From NCBI RefSeq assembly GCF_025836975.1, contig NZ_CP107548.1, positions 2,790,001-2,854,000 on the forward strand: a DNA stretch of 64,000 nucleotides, given 5' to 3'. Below the pieces are notes generated by a model. The model had not been told where the DNA came from. It saw only the letters and a list, made by a program, of their open reading frames with translations, and searched no databases. Below are positions 26,923 to 35,489 of this stretch, piece by piece. Position 1 is the first letter of the stretch, and every line of letters starts with the position of its first letter. A program made the position numbers and the translations under genes. The DNA is from Pollutimonas sp. M17. GTDB lineage: Bacteria; Pseudomonadota; Gammaproteobacteria; Burkholderiales; Burkholderiaceae_B.

Positions 26923-27501
26923 TCAGGCGGCGCGGCGTGCGCGGGAAGCCGGCTTGGCGGCAGCCTCGGCGGCGTCGGAAGCCGCTTTGAACGTCGCATT
27001 GGTGGCGGCGCTCAGGTTGGACTCGGCGGCATCCACAGCCTGGCGGGTGGCCTTGGCAACCGACTCGTAGGCGCTGTTGGCGGTGGCCAGCGACGACTTC
27101 AGCAATGCCACGGCGCCTTCGGAACCCGTGGGGGAGTTCTTGGCGATCTGGTCGATGGCGTCGGACACTTGCTGCTGGCCCTGGGCGATCTGCTCTTCGG
27201 TCAGCTTGGACAGGTCGACCTGCACACCCGAAACGATGTCGTAGACGTGCTTGCCATAGGCCAGTGCCTTTTCAGCGTTGGGCTGCACCAGGCCGGAGGT
27301 GAATGCCAGGGCTTCCTGGGCGTCCTTGACCTCGATGGCTTGCTGCGATTTCTGGGCGACTTCGTCCAGGGTGGCCTTGATGACCTTCAGGTTCAGGTCC
27401 ACCAGCTTCTCGAAACCACCGAAAAAGGTGCCTTGAATGGCAAGCAGGTTGTCCAGCGAGGCTTTTTGGTTGGCCAGGACGTGTTGGGGGATTGCGCTCA
27501 T
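26923..27501 (-). CDS. Phasin family protein
   Basis: Protein of 192 residues, mostly amphipathic helix, that coats polyhydroxyalkanoate granules. The N-terminus (QHVLANQKASLDNLLAIQGTFFGGFEKLVDLNLKV, from residue 6) matches phasins of Burkholderiales, and the C-terminus is alanine-rich and basic (KPASRARRAA). AAAGGA about 8 bases upstream fixes ATG 27501. It has its own promoter and two TGC-N3-GCA sites upstream, so it should respond to granule formation through a PhaR-type repressor. No pha synthase genes are in this window. Confidence 0.9.
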   Translation of the reverse strand: MSAIPQHVLANQKASLDNLLAIQGTFFGGFEKLVDLNLKVIKATLDEVAQKSQQAIEVKDAQEALAFTSGLVQPNAEKALAYGKHVYDIVSGVQVDLSKLTEEQIAQGQQQVSDAIDQIAKNSPTGSEGAVALLKSSLATANSAYESVAKATRQAVDAAESNLSAATNATFKAASDAAEAAAKPASRARRAA

Positions 27502-27617
27502 GATGTTTCCTTTATAGGTGAACCGCCGCTGCGGTTCGTAATATCCGGGGACGTGCCCGGGCGTAAAAATAAAGAAGGCTAAGCAAATCACCGCATACCT
27601 GTGAAAACCTTCTATGC

Positions 27618-27626
27618 TGCACTGCA
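27618..27626. promoter_or_regulatory. Candidate PhaR-type operator over the phasin transcription start
   Basis: TGC-ACT-GCA, matching the TGC-N3-GCA core described for PhaR regulators of phasin genes, 8-16 bases downstream of the phasin -10 element, so a bound repressor would cover the +1 region. Confidence 0.5.
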
Positions 27627-27634
27627 CAAATCAA

Positions 27635-27662
27635 ATTCTACCTGATCCAGCTCGTGAGTCAA
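27635..27662 (-). promoter_or_regulatory. Phasin gene promoter
   Basis: On the minus strand: -35 TTGACT (27657-27662), a 16-base spacer and -10 TAGAAT (27635-27640). The phasin ATG is about 130 bases further on. A good sigma-70 match. Confidence 0.7.
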
Positions 27663-27668
27663 GCTTTT

Positions 27669-27685
27669 TTGTTGCAATGCAACAA
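27669..27685. promoter_or_regulatory. Perfect 17-bp palindrome upstream of the phasin -35
   Basis: TTGTTGCAATGCAACAA: 8-bp arms around one central base, containing a second TGC-N3-GCA core. It ends 6 bases upstream of the phasin -35 and lies about 90 bases upstream of the Bug-gene promoter. A near copy lies before the iclR gene, so it may instead bind the IclR protein. Confidence 0.55.
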
Positions 27686-27771
27686 ATCAATTGCTTCCGC
27701 CCCCCATCGCAATCCCGCATTGGGCGCAGGGTTGTTTCTAAGGGGTAAACCTAGGCGACAAGCCCGGTCTT

Positions 27772-27800
27772 TTGACATAGCATGCCCCCTATCCAACATT
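27772..27800 (+). promoter_or_regulatory. Promoter of the second Bug receptor gene
   Basis: Consensus -35 TTGACA (27772-27777), a 17-base spacer and a weak -10 AACATT (27795-27800). The 27502-27841 gap between the divergent phasin and Bug genes otherwise holds only the regulatory sites listed. Confidence 0.55.
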
Positions 27801-27841
27801 TGCTAACCACTTTTACTTTGCCAAAAGCGAAGGGAGACTCA

Positions 27842-28822
27842 ATGAAGCATTTCACCTTTAAGTTCGGCTCGGCCCTGTTTCTAAGCACGCTGCTTAGCGC
27901 GGGGGCTGCGCAGGCCGCCGACTATCCGGACCACACCATCAACATGGTCGTGCCGTTCTCCGCGGGCGGCCCCACCGACAACGTGGCGCGTTCGCTGGCC
28001 GAAGCGATGCGTCCCACCTTGGGCCAAACCGTAGTGGTGGAAAACAAGGCCGGCGCCGGCGGCACCATCGGCACCAGCCAGGTGGCGCGCGCCAAACCGG
28101 ACGGCTACAACTTCCTGTTGATGCACATCGGCTTCTCCACCGCGCCCTCGCTGTACAAGGACCCGGGCTACAACCCCAATACCAGCTTCCAGCCCATCGG
28201 CCTGGTCGTCGACGTGCCCATGACCATCATCGCCCGTTCCGACTTCCCGCCCAACAACATCAAGGAACTGGTCGACTACCTGAAGGCCAATAAAGACAAG
28301 GTATCGCTGGCCAATGCCGGCATCGGGGCCGCCAGCCATCTTTGCGGCACCATGTTCACCAACGCCATCGGCGTCGATCTGCTGACCATTCCCTACAAGG
28401 GAACAGGCCCCGCCATGAACGACCTGCTGGGCAAGCAAGTCGACGTCATGTGCGACCAGACCACCAACACCACCCAGCACATCAAGGCCGGCACAGTGAA
28501 GGCCTATGCGGTCACCAGCAAGCAGCGCGTCCCGACGCTTCCCGACCTGCCCACCATGCAGGAATCGGGCTTCAAGGACTTTGAAGTCGGCATCTGGCAT
28601 GGCATGTGGGTGCCCAAGGGCACGCCCAAGCCCGTCGTCGACAAGCTGGTTTCGGCATTGCAGGCCGGCCTGGCCAACCCCGACTTCCAGAAACGCATGG
28701 CAGGCCTGGGCGCCACCGTGCTGACCGATGAAGCCAACCCCGAAGCGCTGACCAAGAAGGTCGATCAGCAAGTTCCGCAATGGGCCGAGCTGTTCAAGAA
28801 AGCCGGCTTGCAGCCTCAATAA
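27842..28822 (+). CDS. Bug/TctC family periplasmic solute receptor
   Basis: Receptor of 326 residues with a signal peptide (to about residue 25, ending AQAA) and the Bug patterns INMVVPFSAGGPTDNVARSL, NKAGAGGTIGTSQVA and KPDGYNFLL. AAGGGAG lies 7-8 bases before ATG 27842. It shares the fold but little detailed sequence with the receptor at 8457. No TctAB permease genes are near. It is a single gene with its own promoter and terminator, about 1.8 kb from the IclR gene. Confidence 0.93.
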   Translation: MKHFTFKFGSALFLSTLLSAGAAQAADYPDHTINMVVPFSAGGPTDNVARSLAEAMRPTLGQTVVVENKAGAGGTIGTSQVARAKPDGYNFLLMHIGFSTAPSLYKDPGYNPNTSFQPIGLVVDVPMTIIARSDFPPNNIKELVDYLKANKDKVSLANAGIGAASHLCGTMFTNAIGVDLLTIPYKGTGPAMNDLLGKQVDVMCDQTTNTTQHIKAGTVKAYAVTSKQRVPTLPDLPTMQESGFKDFEVGIWHGMWVPKGTPKPVVDKLVSALQAGLANPDFQKRMAGLGATVLTDEANPEALTKKVDQQVPQWAELFKKAGLQPQ

Positions 28823-28838
28823 ACCGGCCCAGACCGAA

Positions 28839-28875
28839 AACCGCCCCGGCTTCCAAAGCCGGGGCGGTTTTTTAT
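28839..28875 (+). terminator. Terminator after the second Bug gene
   Basis: A 14-bp stem (28839-28852 with 28856-28869), a three-base loop and a T-rich tail TTTTATT. Confidence 0.88.
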
Positions 28876-28902
28876 TGAAGATGAATCCCGCATTGGCGAA
28901 CC

Positions 28903-29742
28903 TTAGCCACGCAAGCGCTGCTTGCTGGCCAGAACCACGGCGATACCGCCCAGCACGGCCGCGCAGGCAAGCACAATGCGCGGCGTCAAGGCTTCGTCCA
29001 GGAGTGCGACGCCGGCCAGCACGCTCAGGACCGGCACGGTCAATTGCACCGTGCTGGCCTTCAGTACCGGAAGGTGCTTCATGACGCCGTACCAGACGGC
29101 GTAGCCCAGGCCGGACGCCACTGCGCCGGACAATACGGCATAAAGCACGCCCCGCCCATCCCATTGCAAGGTTGTGGCAAAGGGTGCTGCGCAGAGCAGG
29201 CTCAAAGGAAGCGCCCGCGCAAAATTGCCCGCCGTCGTTGCAAGCGGGCCTCCCTCGCTCTTGCCCAAAAGGGAATAAGCACCCCACGCGATGCCGGCAA
29301 TAATCATCAGTGCCGCGCTACCCAGCGGCGGCGCGGTGCTGCCGGGCAACAGCAAATAGACGAGGCCCACGATGCTTATGAGCAAACCGAGCATAGCCAA
29401 TGCCGCCAGCCGTTCGCCCTTGGCGATGCCATACAGAAGCATGGTCAGTTGCACTACGCCGAACAATAGCAAGGCGCCTGCGCCGGCATCCATTCCAACA
29501 TAAGCCAGGGAAAAGGTGATTGCATAGAGGAACAAGGCGACCGCTCCCGGCCAACTGCCGGCTCTTCGAATCGCCGTGGAACGGCACCAGGCAAGTATGC
29601 TAAGGATCAATGCGCCGCTCGCCAGCCGCAGCATGGTGAATGCCAGTGGATCGATGTGCGCGTCTTTAAGCGCCAAGCGGCACAGGACGGAATTGCTGGC
29701 AAATGCCAGCATGGCCAGGCACGTCAACAACGATATTCGCAC
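28903..29742 (-). CDS. EamA/DMT family transporter
   Basis: Protein of 279 residues with ten hydrophobic helices in two EamA repeats (LAMLAFASNSVLCRLAL in the first; GAVASGLGYAVWYGVMKHLP in the second). The start is taken as GTG 29742 (VRISLLTCL); it places the first helix at the N-terminus as the family requires, though the ribosome site is only moderate. It lies between the Bug terminator and the IclR gene, 44 bases downstream of the latter on the same strand. Substrate unknown. Confidence 0.85.
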   Translation of the reverse strand: MRISLLTCLAMLAFASNSVLCRLALKDAHIDPLAFTMLRLASGALILSILAWCRSTAIRRAGSWPGAVALFLYAITFSLAYVGMDAGAGALLLFGVVQLTMLLYGIAKGERLAALAMLGLLISIVGLVYLLLPGSTAPPLGSAALMIIAGIAWGAYSLLGKSEGGPLATTAGNFARALPLSLLCAAPFATTLQWDGRGVLYAVLSGAVASGLGYAVWYGVMKHLPVLKASTVQLTVPVLSVLAGVALLDEALTPRIVLACAAVLGGIAVVLASKQRLRG

Positions 29743-29786
29743 GACGGAACCCCGTGGACGTTGATTTGCCGGCACCCGGGGCAGGC

Positions 29787-30599
29787 CTAGTGGTCGGCCT
29801 CGTAGCCCAGCGCTTCGGAGATCTGGGCGGCGGTGCGCAGCAAGATGGGTATCCATTCGTCGCGCATGCGTTCGGCGGGAGCGGATATCGACAGGCCCGC
29901 CTGCAACTTGCCGCTGTCATCGTATACGCCGGCCGCGATGCATCGCACGCCCAATTCCAGTTCTTCATTGTCGCGCGAGTAGCCGTGGCGGCGCACCTGG
30001 GCCAGATCGCGCTCGAGCTGGTCTGTCTGGGTGATGCTGTTGCGCGTCGTGCCGGCCAGCCCCGTGCGCATGGCATAGGCCTTGACCTGACGCGGATCGC
30101 TGACGGACAGGAACAGTTTCCCGGTGGACGTCAGGTGCAAGGGCGCCCGCCCGCCTATGGCGCGGACCACCTGCATGCCCGAACGTTCGCTCCAGGCCCG
30201 CTCTATGTAGACGATTTCATCGCCTTGCTGCAAGGACAGGTTGATGGTCTGGCCGGTAAGCTTGTGCAGTTCGCGCATGGGTTCCAGGGCGACTTCCCGC
30301 ACGTTCAGCCGGCCCTTTACCAGTGAACCGAGCTCCAGCAGGCGCATGCCCAATTGATACAGGCCGCTGTCCACCCGCTCGACGTAGCGGCCCACGACCA
30401 GGTCGTTCAATATGCGATGCGTGGTGGAGGTATGCAGGCCGGTGGCGGCGGCCAGATCCTTCAGCGGCACCGGATCGGAGCGTTTGGCCAGCACGTCGAG
30501 CAGCAGCATGGCGCGCTCGAGCACTTGTATGGTGATGGCCGACGGGTTGATGGCGGGGGCGCCGTTGAAACCGGGTGAAAGCAGAGAGGATCGTGGCAT
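29787..30599 (-). CDS. IclR family transcriptional regulator
   Basis: Protein of 270 residues: an N-terminal winged HTH (VLERAMLLLDVLAKRSDPVPLKDLAAATGLHTSTTHRILNDL spans residues 25-66) and the C-terminal IclR effector domain (APLHLTSTGKLFL, then GYSRDNEELELGVRCIAAGVYD). The effector is usually a small organic acid. A 17-bp site 10-27 bases upstream of its ATG matches 14 of 17 bases of the palindrome near the phasin and Bug promoters, suggesting autoregulation and possibly shared control. Confidence 0.92.
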   Translation of the reverse strand: MPRSSLLSPGFNGAPAINPSAITIQVLERAMLLLDVLAKRSDPVPLKDLAAATGLHTSTTHRILNDLVVGRYVERVDSGLYQLGMRLLELGSLVKGRLNVREVALEPMRELHKLTGQTINLSLQQGDEIVYIERAWSERSGMQVVRAIGGRAPLHLTSTGKLFLSVSDPRQVKAYAMRTGLAGTTRNSITQTDQLERDLAQVRRHGYSRDNEELELGVRCIAAGVYDDSGKLQAGLSISAPAERMRDEWIPILLRTAAQISEALGYEADH

Positions 30600-30663
30600 A
30601 GTCTTATTTTTGACGCAACGCAACAATTCCATAATATGAAAAAACCTCCCGGTTTGGCAAGCC

Positions 30664-31470
30664 TTATTTTTCCGGGGGATTGAGTTGTCCGCCAACCCGC
30701 AGCACTTCGGCGCGCAGATAGTCCAGGGCTTCGGCGGCGGCCTTGGGTTCGCCCTTCACGCCCAGGTCGATATGCGGATGGCCGGTTTCACCCATGCTGG
30801 GCAGGCTGAAGGCCTTGATGCCCGGCCAGCGTTTTTCCAGTTCTTCCAATGCCGGCGTAATGCGCGATTCCGGCACCTTGAAGGCCAGGAAGGAATGCTC
30901 GACGCGGGTCACGGCGTGATGCAGGTGGCTGTAGCGCGTGTCCAGCGTCCACTCCATCATGGGCCAGGCCATGACGGGAAAGCCCGGCATGAAGGTGTGG
31001 TCCTTGATGAAGAAGCCCGGGATCTTGTTGTAGGGGTTGGGCACGATCTCCGCCCCCACGGGGAACACCCCCATTTGAAGGCGCTGCTGATTCTCGGGCA
31101 GCGACATGTCGCCACTGCCCTGGCCGCGCCGCTCGTTGTCGGCACAGCGCTCGGCGATGAGGCGCGCCGCCTCGGGATGCAGTTCCAGCCCGACTCCCAG
31201 CGCCTGGGCGGCTGCCTGGCGGGTCTGATCGTCGGGCGTGGCGCCGATGCCGCCACAGCAGAACACCGCGTCGTCTGTGGCGAAGCTGCGCGCCAGGGTC
31301 GCGGCGATGGTTTCGCGCTCGTCTGAAATGAACTCCGCCCCGCCCAGCTGCATGCCCCGCTGGGAAAGCAACTCGACGAGTTTAGAAAAATGCTTGTCCT
31401 GGCGGCGGCCCGACAGGATCTCGTCGCCGATGATGATCAAGCGCAGCCTGGTCCCCGTTGCTACTTTCAT
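30664..31470 (-). CDS. CinA/MoaB-type molybdopterin-binding domain protein
   Basis: Protein of 268 residues matching the COG1058 N-terminal half of CinA: LIIIGDEILSGRRQDKHF near the start, then FCCGGIGATPDDQTRQA, the ligand-binding loop. It lacks the C-terminal CinA nicotinamide-mononucleotide deamidase domain, as in many stand-alone proteobacterial copies. The exact substrate is unknown. It lies between the IclR gene and an EI24 membrane-protein gene, 17 bases from the latter, probably in one operon. Confidence 0.88.
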   Translation of the reverse strand: MKVATGTRLRLIIIGDEILSGRRQDKHFSKLVELLSQRGMQLGGAEFISDERETIAATLARSFATDDAVFCCGGIGATPDDQTRQAAAQALGVGLELHPEAARLIAERCADNERRGQGSGDMSLPENQQRLQMGVFPVGAEIVPNPYNKIPGFFIKDHTFMPGFPVMAWPMMEWTLDTRYSHLHHAVTRVEHSFLAFKVPESRITPALEELEKRWPGIKAFSLPSMGETGHPHIDLGVKGEPKAAAEALDYLRAEVLRVGGQLNPPEK

Positions 31471-31487
31471 TGCACGTCCCTTCCTTG

Positions 31488-32291
31488 TTATTCCGTTTTT
31501 GGATCGATGACATTATGCGCCCGCAACTGCCGCAGCGCTTCCAGGCTGAAATGGGCGAATACCAGCGCGGAAAAAACCGGCAGCACCAGCCAGGCCGGCG
31601 GAAACAGATTGATGAGCGACAGGATGAAGCCGATCAGCCAGAGCTGCCGGTTGTGCCTGCGCCACAGCATGCGCCTTTCCTGCGGACTGGCGTGCTCGAT
31701 GGCGGCATCGACGCGCAGCATGCGGGTGAAGGCGAAGGTCCACCAGAAGATGGGAAGCAGCACGGGCATGGGCGGGATCAGCCACAAAGGCATGGTCACG
31801 AGCCAGCCGAGGGCGAACAGCCCTCCCACCCAGATCGCATTCCAGGTTCCGACGGCGGTGGAGAACTGGCCCTGGCGCGAAAGGCCCCGGTAGTCGCGCT
31901 TTTCCAGATGGCGCAGCACGATGGGCATGACGAAGACGGCGGCGATGACCAGGCCAAGAATGCCTGACAGCGGCAGCAGTATGGCCACGGCCAGCATGGG
32001 GATGAGGTAGAGCTTGATCGAGAACAGGCCGATCGCCAGCAGCCATTGATCGACTTCGTTGATGATTTCCCAGTCGGCGGCCTGCATGTTGAGCCAGCCC
32101 GTCAGGGGCGTCCAGAATGCCCAAAGCAATATAATGGCCCCCAGCAGCGCAATGATGAAGGGCAGGAACAGCGCCGCCAGCATTTTGGGGTGGCACTGGG
32201 AAACCAGGGCGCGCTTGAAGGCCAGGCCTACCGCCGACAAGCCGGTCGGCGCGGACGGCCGAAGGCGCAAGGCAAGCTTGGAATCGCTCAT
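31488..32291 (-). CDS. EI24 domain-containing membrane protein (CysZ-like)
   Basis: Protein of 267 residues with about six hydrophobic segments; the N-terminal AFKRALVSQCHPKMLAALFLPF and the central GWLVTMPLWLIPPMPVLLPIFWW fit the EI24/CysZ family. E. coli CysZ is a sulfate transporter, but this Burkholderiales branch is distant and its function is not known. AAGG about 6 bases upstream supports ATG 32291. It is divergent from the thioredoxin-like gene (43-base gap). Confidence 0.8.
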   Translation of the reverse strand: MSDSKLALRLRPSAPTGLSAVGLAFKRALVSQCHPKMLAALFLPFIIALLGAIILLWAFWTPLTGWLNMQAADWEIINEVDQWLLAIGLFSIKLYLIPMLAVAILLPLSGILGLVIAAVFVMPIVLRHLEKRDYRGLSRQGQFSTAVGTWNAIWVGGLFALGWLVTMPLWLIPPMPVLLPIFWWTFAFTRMLRVDAAIEHASPQERRMLWRRHNRQLWLIGFILSLINLFPPAWLVLPVFSALVFAHFSLEALRQLRAHNVIDPKTE

Positions 32292-32334
32292 AAGTAACCT
32301 TGAAATAACGACCCGACTATCATAGTCAAACCGG

Positions 32335-32748
32335 ATGCCATTTGTCTCTATGCCAGTGTTCGATCCCATACATGACAAGCACGCGCTGCTGCATCGTCTT
32401 CAGGACGGCGGCGGCCTGACCGTGGCCTGCTATTGCGCGGCCTGGTGCGATACCTGTTCGGAGTACCGTCCGCAGTTCCAGGCGCTGGCCGAGAAATGGC
32501 CCGCCCATGCCTTCGTATGGATAGATATTGAAGAAAATCCCGAACTGCTGGGGGACGAGGATGTCGAAAATTTTCCGACCCTGTTGATACAGTCTCCCGA
32601 GGGGAACCTGTTTTTCGGCACGATGCTGCCCCACATCGGCCATCTGGACAGGCTGATCCGAAGCCTGGAAGAACATGCGCCCGTTTCGCTGAGCGGCCCC
32701 GGCCCCCTGCATGCGCTGCTGGGGCCGGCTGTCGCGAACGGAAATTAG
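32335..32748 (+). CDS. Thioredoxin family protein
   Basis: Cytoplasmic protein of 137 residues with a thioredoxin fold. The active site reads AAWCDTCSEY with Cys38 and Cys41 (a CDTC site instead of CGPC), and the conserved cis-proline strand is VENFPTLLI. The atypical CxxC dipeptide suggests a redox potential unlike that of TrxA. It ends 4 bases inside the convergent rhlE gene. Confidence 0.86.
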   Translation: MPFVSMPVFDPIHDKHALLHRLQDGGGLTVACYCAAWCDTCSEYRPQFQALAEKWPAHAFVWIDIEENPELLGDEDVENFPTLLIQSPEGNLFFGTMLPHIGHLDRLIRSLEEHAPVSLSGPGPLHALLGPAVANGN

Positions 32749-34130
32749 CGCCTGCCGCCCAGCAGCACGCCCACCGACTTCCTGGGAGCGGCGGGAACCG
32801 CCTTGGGCTTGGCCGTCTCGGCCACGCCGGATGTGGCGGAAGGCACATAAGGCTTGAAGAAGAACTCGTCCACCGGCTTGGAGGAAGCCGCACCGGAGGC
32901 GTACCCGCCGCGGCGCTCGCCCCGGCCGGATACCGGCGGCCTGCGGTGAGATGCCGCCGGCAAGGCCAATTGGCCGCGGGGAATCTTGGCCTTGATGAGC
33001 TTCTCGATGTCGAGCAGATAACGCTCTTCCTCGGGCGTGAAAAATGCGATCGCCTCGCCGGTCTTGCCCGCCCGGCCGGTGCGGCCGATACGGTGCACGT
33101 AGTCTTCCGCGTTGTAGGGCAGGTCGTAGTTGATGACGCAAGGCACGCCGGCCACGTCCAGGCCGCGCGCGGCCACGTCGGTGGCCACCAGCACCTCGAG
33201 CTCGCCGGCCTTGAAGGCGTCCAGCGCCTTCATGCGGTCCAGCTGGCTTTTATCGCCGTGTATGGACTCGGCCTTCACGCCGTCGCGCACCAGCTCGCGC
33301 GCCAGGCGGCCCGTGCCTATCTTGGTGTTCGAAAAAACGATGACCTGGTTGAAGCCGCGCGACTTCACCAGATGCACGACGGCCGCGCGCTTTTCATTGC
33401 CCGACAGCGGATAGGCGATTTGCGTCACGGTATCGGCCGTGGCGTTGCGTGCCGCCACCTCGATCTCGACGGGGTTGGACAGGAAGCTGCGCGCCAGCTT
33501 GCGGATTTCGTTGCTGAAGGTGGCTGAAAAAAGCAGGCCCTGGCGCTTGGCCGGAAGCAGGCGCACGATGCGGTCCAGGTCGGGCAGGAAGCCCATGTCC
33601 AGCATGCGGTCGGCTTCATCCAGAACCAGTATGCCCACCTGGCTCAGATTCACGTTCTTCTGCTCTATGTGGTCCAGCAGGCGGCCCGGCGTGGCGATCA
33701 GGATCTCGCATCCGCGCCGCAAGGCATCGCGCTGGGGGCCGATGTCCACGCCGCCGAAGACGACGGCGGAGCGCAAGGGCGTGGCTTTGCTGTAGATGGA
33801 AACACTGGCGGCCACCTGGTCGGCCAGTTCGCGCGTGGGCGTCAGGATCAGGGCGCGCACCGGGTGGCGCGCCGGCGAGGCGCTGGTATTGGCGAACTGC
33901 ATCAGCCGATGAAGAATCGGCAATGTGAACGCGGCCGTCTTGCCCGTGCCGGTTTGCGCGGCTCCCATGACATCGCGCCCGTCCATGACATTGGGCATGG
34001 CCTGGGCCTGGATGGGCGTAGGGGTGGTGTATCCGGTTTCGGCGACTGCCAAAAGAATGCTGGGATGCAGGCCGAAGCTGGAAAAAGTGACGGCGGGAGT
34101 ATCGGCTTGTTTAGGTGTAGTGTCTGTCAT
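32745..34130 (-). CDS. rhlE: DEAD-box ATP-dependent RNA helicase, RhlE-like
   Basis: Helicase of 461 residues with all DEAD-box motifs: an N-terminal Q motif (FSSFGLHPSILLAVAETGY), AQTGTGKT, PTRELADQV, VLDEADRMLDMGF, FSATFS and HRIGRTGRAG. The C-terminal tail is basic and glycine/arginine-rich (RGERRGGYASG), as in RhlE-type enzymes that unwind rRNA and mRNA structures. Its upstream sequence lacks a clear Shine-Dalgarno. The gap 34131-34328 before it holds no other gene that I can see. Confidence 0.93.
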   Translation of the reverse strand: MTDTTPKQADTPAVTFSSFGLHPSILLAVAETGYTTPTPIQAQAMPNVMDGRDVMGAAQTGTGKTAAFTLPILHRLMQFANTSASPARHPVRALILTPTRELADQVAASVSIYSKATPLRSAVVFGGVDIGPQRDALRRGCEILIATPGRLLDHIEQKNVNLSQVGILVLDEADRMLDMGFLPDLDRIVRLLPAKRQGLLFSATFSNEIRKLARSFLSNPVEIEVAARNATADTVTQIAYPLSGNEKRAAVVHLVKSRGFNQVIVFSNTKIGTGRLARELVRDGVKAESIHGDKSQLDRMKALDAFKAGELEVLVATDVAARGLDVAGVPCVINYDLPYNAEDYVHRIGRTGRAGKTGEAIAFFTPEEERYLLDIEKLIKAKIPRGQLALPAASHRRPPVSGRGERRGGYASGAASSKPVDEFFFKPYVPSATSGVAETAKPKAVPAAPRKSVGVLLGGRR

Positions 34131-34328
34131 TGAAAATGGTTTGCACCCGAATCGGGAAAATCCCGTCCGCGGCTCTCTTAACCCGGCTATTTTAACGCAG
34201 CACGGGGCGCATTCCGCCGTTGATCCCTCCAGTCCGGCCCAAGGCAGGCATAAAAGCGGCCAAGTGTCGCTAAAAGCATACGATTTGCGGCGCCGCCCCC
34301 AGGCGTGCCGATGCTGCCCGGCTGCTTG

Positions 34329-34664
34329 CTAGAACAGGGCCTTCAATAGCCAGTAAGCCACCATTCCGCCCACGATGATGAGCACGGTGCTGCGGGTGCG
34401 CCAGAACACCAGGATGGCGACCAGGGCGGCCACCACCTTGATGTCGAATGCGGGGCCGGCGCCGGCCCGCCATGGAAGGAGCTCCGGCACGACGATGGCG
34501 ATCAGCGCGGCCGTCGGCGCATAGCGCAGGGCGCGCCTGACCGGCTCGCTCAAGGGAAGATAGTCGCCGAAAAGAAAGTAGCCGGCACGTGTCAGCACGC
34601 TGCACAGGGTCAGCAGGCCGATGACGCCCAGGATGTACAGGTCATAGTCGAGATCGCCGGTCAT
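34329..34664 (-). CDS. azlD: Branched-chain amino-acid exporter small subunit AzlD
   Basis: Membrane protein of 111 residues with four helices: ILGVIGLLTLCSVLTRAGYF, RRALRYAPTAALIAIVVPELL, and a C-terminal IVGGMVAYWLLKALF. AzlD pairs with AzlC to export branched-chain amino acids. Its ATG (34664) overlaps the azlC stop as ATGA, so the pair is translationally coupled. It is the last gene of the azlC-azlD operon. Confidence 0.9.
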   Translation of the reverse strand: MTGDLDYDLYILGVIGLLTLCSVLTRAGYFLFGDYLPLSEPVRRALRYAPTAALIAIVVPELLPWRAGAGPAFDIKVVAALVAILVFWRTRSTVLIIVGGMVAYWLLKALF

Positions 34665-35407
34665 GCGCCTCTCCGGTGTTTCGTGTGCAGCAGCTTCTCG
34701 GTCAGCACGCCCGCGAGCACGCCGCCCGCCACCGCCGCGGCCAGGCCCATCCGCAGCGGCAAGGGCTGGCCTACCCAGGCAATGACGCCCGCCACGATCA
34801 GGCACATCGCCATGGGGCGGGTCTTGACCAGAGGAATGATGATGGCCATGAGCGCCAGGATCGCCGCAAAGTCCAGCGACCAGCTGGCCGGAATGAATGA
34901 GCCAAGGAAAATTCCCAGAAGCGAAAAGGTGTTCCACCCTATCCAGCCCGGAACGATGATGCCCAGGAAATACCACAATTGCTCCGGGCCGCCCTTTATT
35001 TTGCTGTCGCCATAGCGGGCCATGAACAATACAAACGAAATGTCGCTGGACAGGTAGCCCAGCACCAGGCGCCTGGGCCAGCGCATGTGGCGGAAATAAG
35101 GATGCAGCGCGGCGCCGAAGATGACGAAGCGGATGTTCACCACCATGCCGGCGGCGAAAATGAGCCAGAGCGGCGCCGAGGACTCGATCAGCGGCAGGGA
35201 GGTCAGCTGCGCCGACCCGGCGAATACCGTCAGCGTCATCAAGGTGGCCATGCTTTCGGTAAGTCCCGACTTGACCAGCGCGATGCCGGTGACGAAACCC
35301 CATGTGCTGGTGGCGATGAGGGCCGGAATGACGTCGACGAAACCCGCCCTGAAGCTGTGTCTTCTGGAGGCATCCGGCCACCACGAAGGAATTCTGTACC
35401 GCAACAC
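34661..35407 (-). CDS. azlC: Branched-chain amino-acid exporter large subunit AzlC
   Basis: Membrane protein of 248 residues with AzlC patterns: FRAGFVDVIPALIATSTWGFVTGIAL and VFAGSAQLTSLPLI, then VVNIRFVIFGAALHPYF. GTG 35407 is the likely start; longer readings extend into the ilvE promoter. It diverges from ilvE, the branched-chain transaminase, with only 82 bases between the two, which makes metabolic sense: one gene makes branched-chain amino acids and the other removes excess. Confidence 0.88.
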   Translation of the reverse strand: MLRYRIPSWWPDASRRHSFRAGFVDVIPALIATSTWGFVTGIALVKSGLTESMATLMTLTVFAGSAQLTSLPLIESSAPLWLIFAAGMVVNIRFVIFGAALHPYFRHMRWPRRLVLGYLSSDISFVLFMARYGDSKIKGGPEQLWYFLGIIVPGWIGWNTFSLLGIFLGSFIPASWSLDFAAILALMAIIIPLVKTRPMAMCLIVAGVIAWVGQPLPLRMGLAAAVAGGVLAGVLTEKLLHTKHRRGA

Positions 35408-35437
35408 TGCCCTGCCGCCTTGCAAGAAAAGCGTGTA

Positions 35438-35464
35438 TTGTAAGGCTCCCGCCCTTGGTACAAT
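35438..35464 (+). promoter_or_regulatory. ilvE promoter
   Basis: -35 TTGTAA (35438-35443), a 15-base spacer and -10 TACAAT (35459-35464), placing the start of transcription about 20 bases before the ilvE ATG. The same short region must hold the azlC promoter. Confidence 0.55.
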
Positions 35465-35489
35465 CAAGCCTCATCTTTGGGAGAGCGCA

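Noticed and set aside
35121-35489. Upstream extension of ilvE (123 more codons)
   Set aside because: It covers the ilvE promoter and the start of azlC; ATG 35490 has a good Shine-Dalgarno and the family's normal N-terminus.
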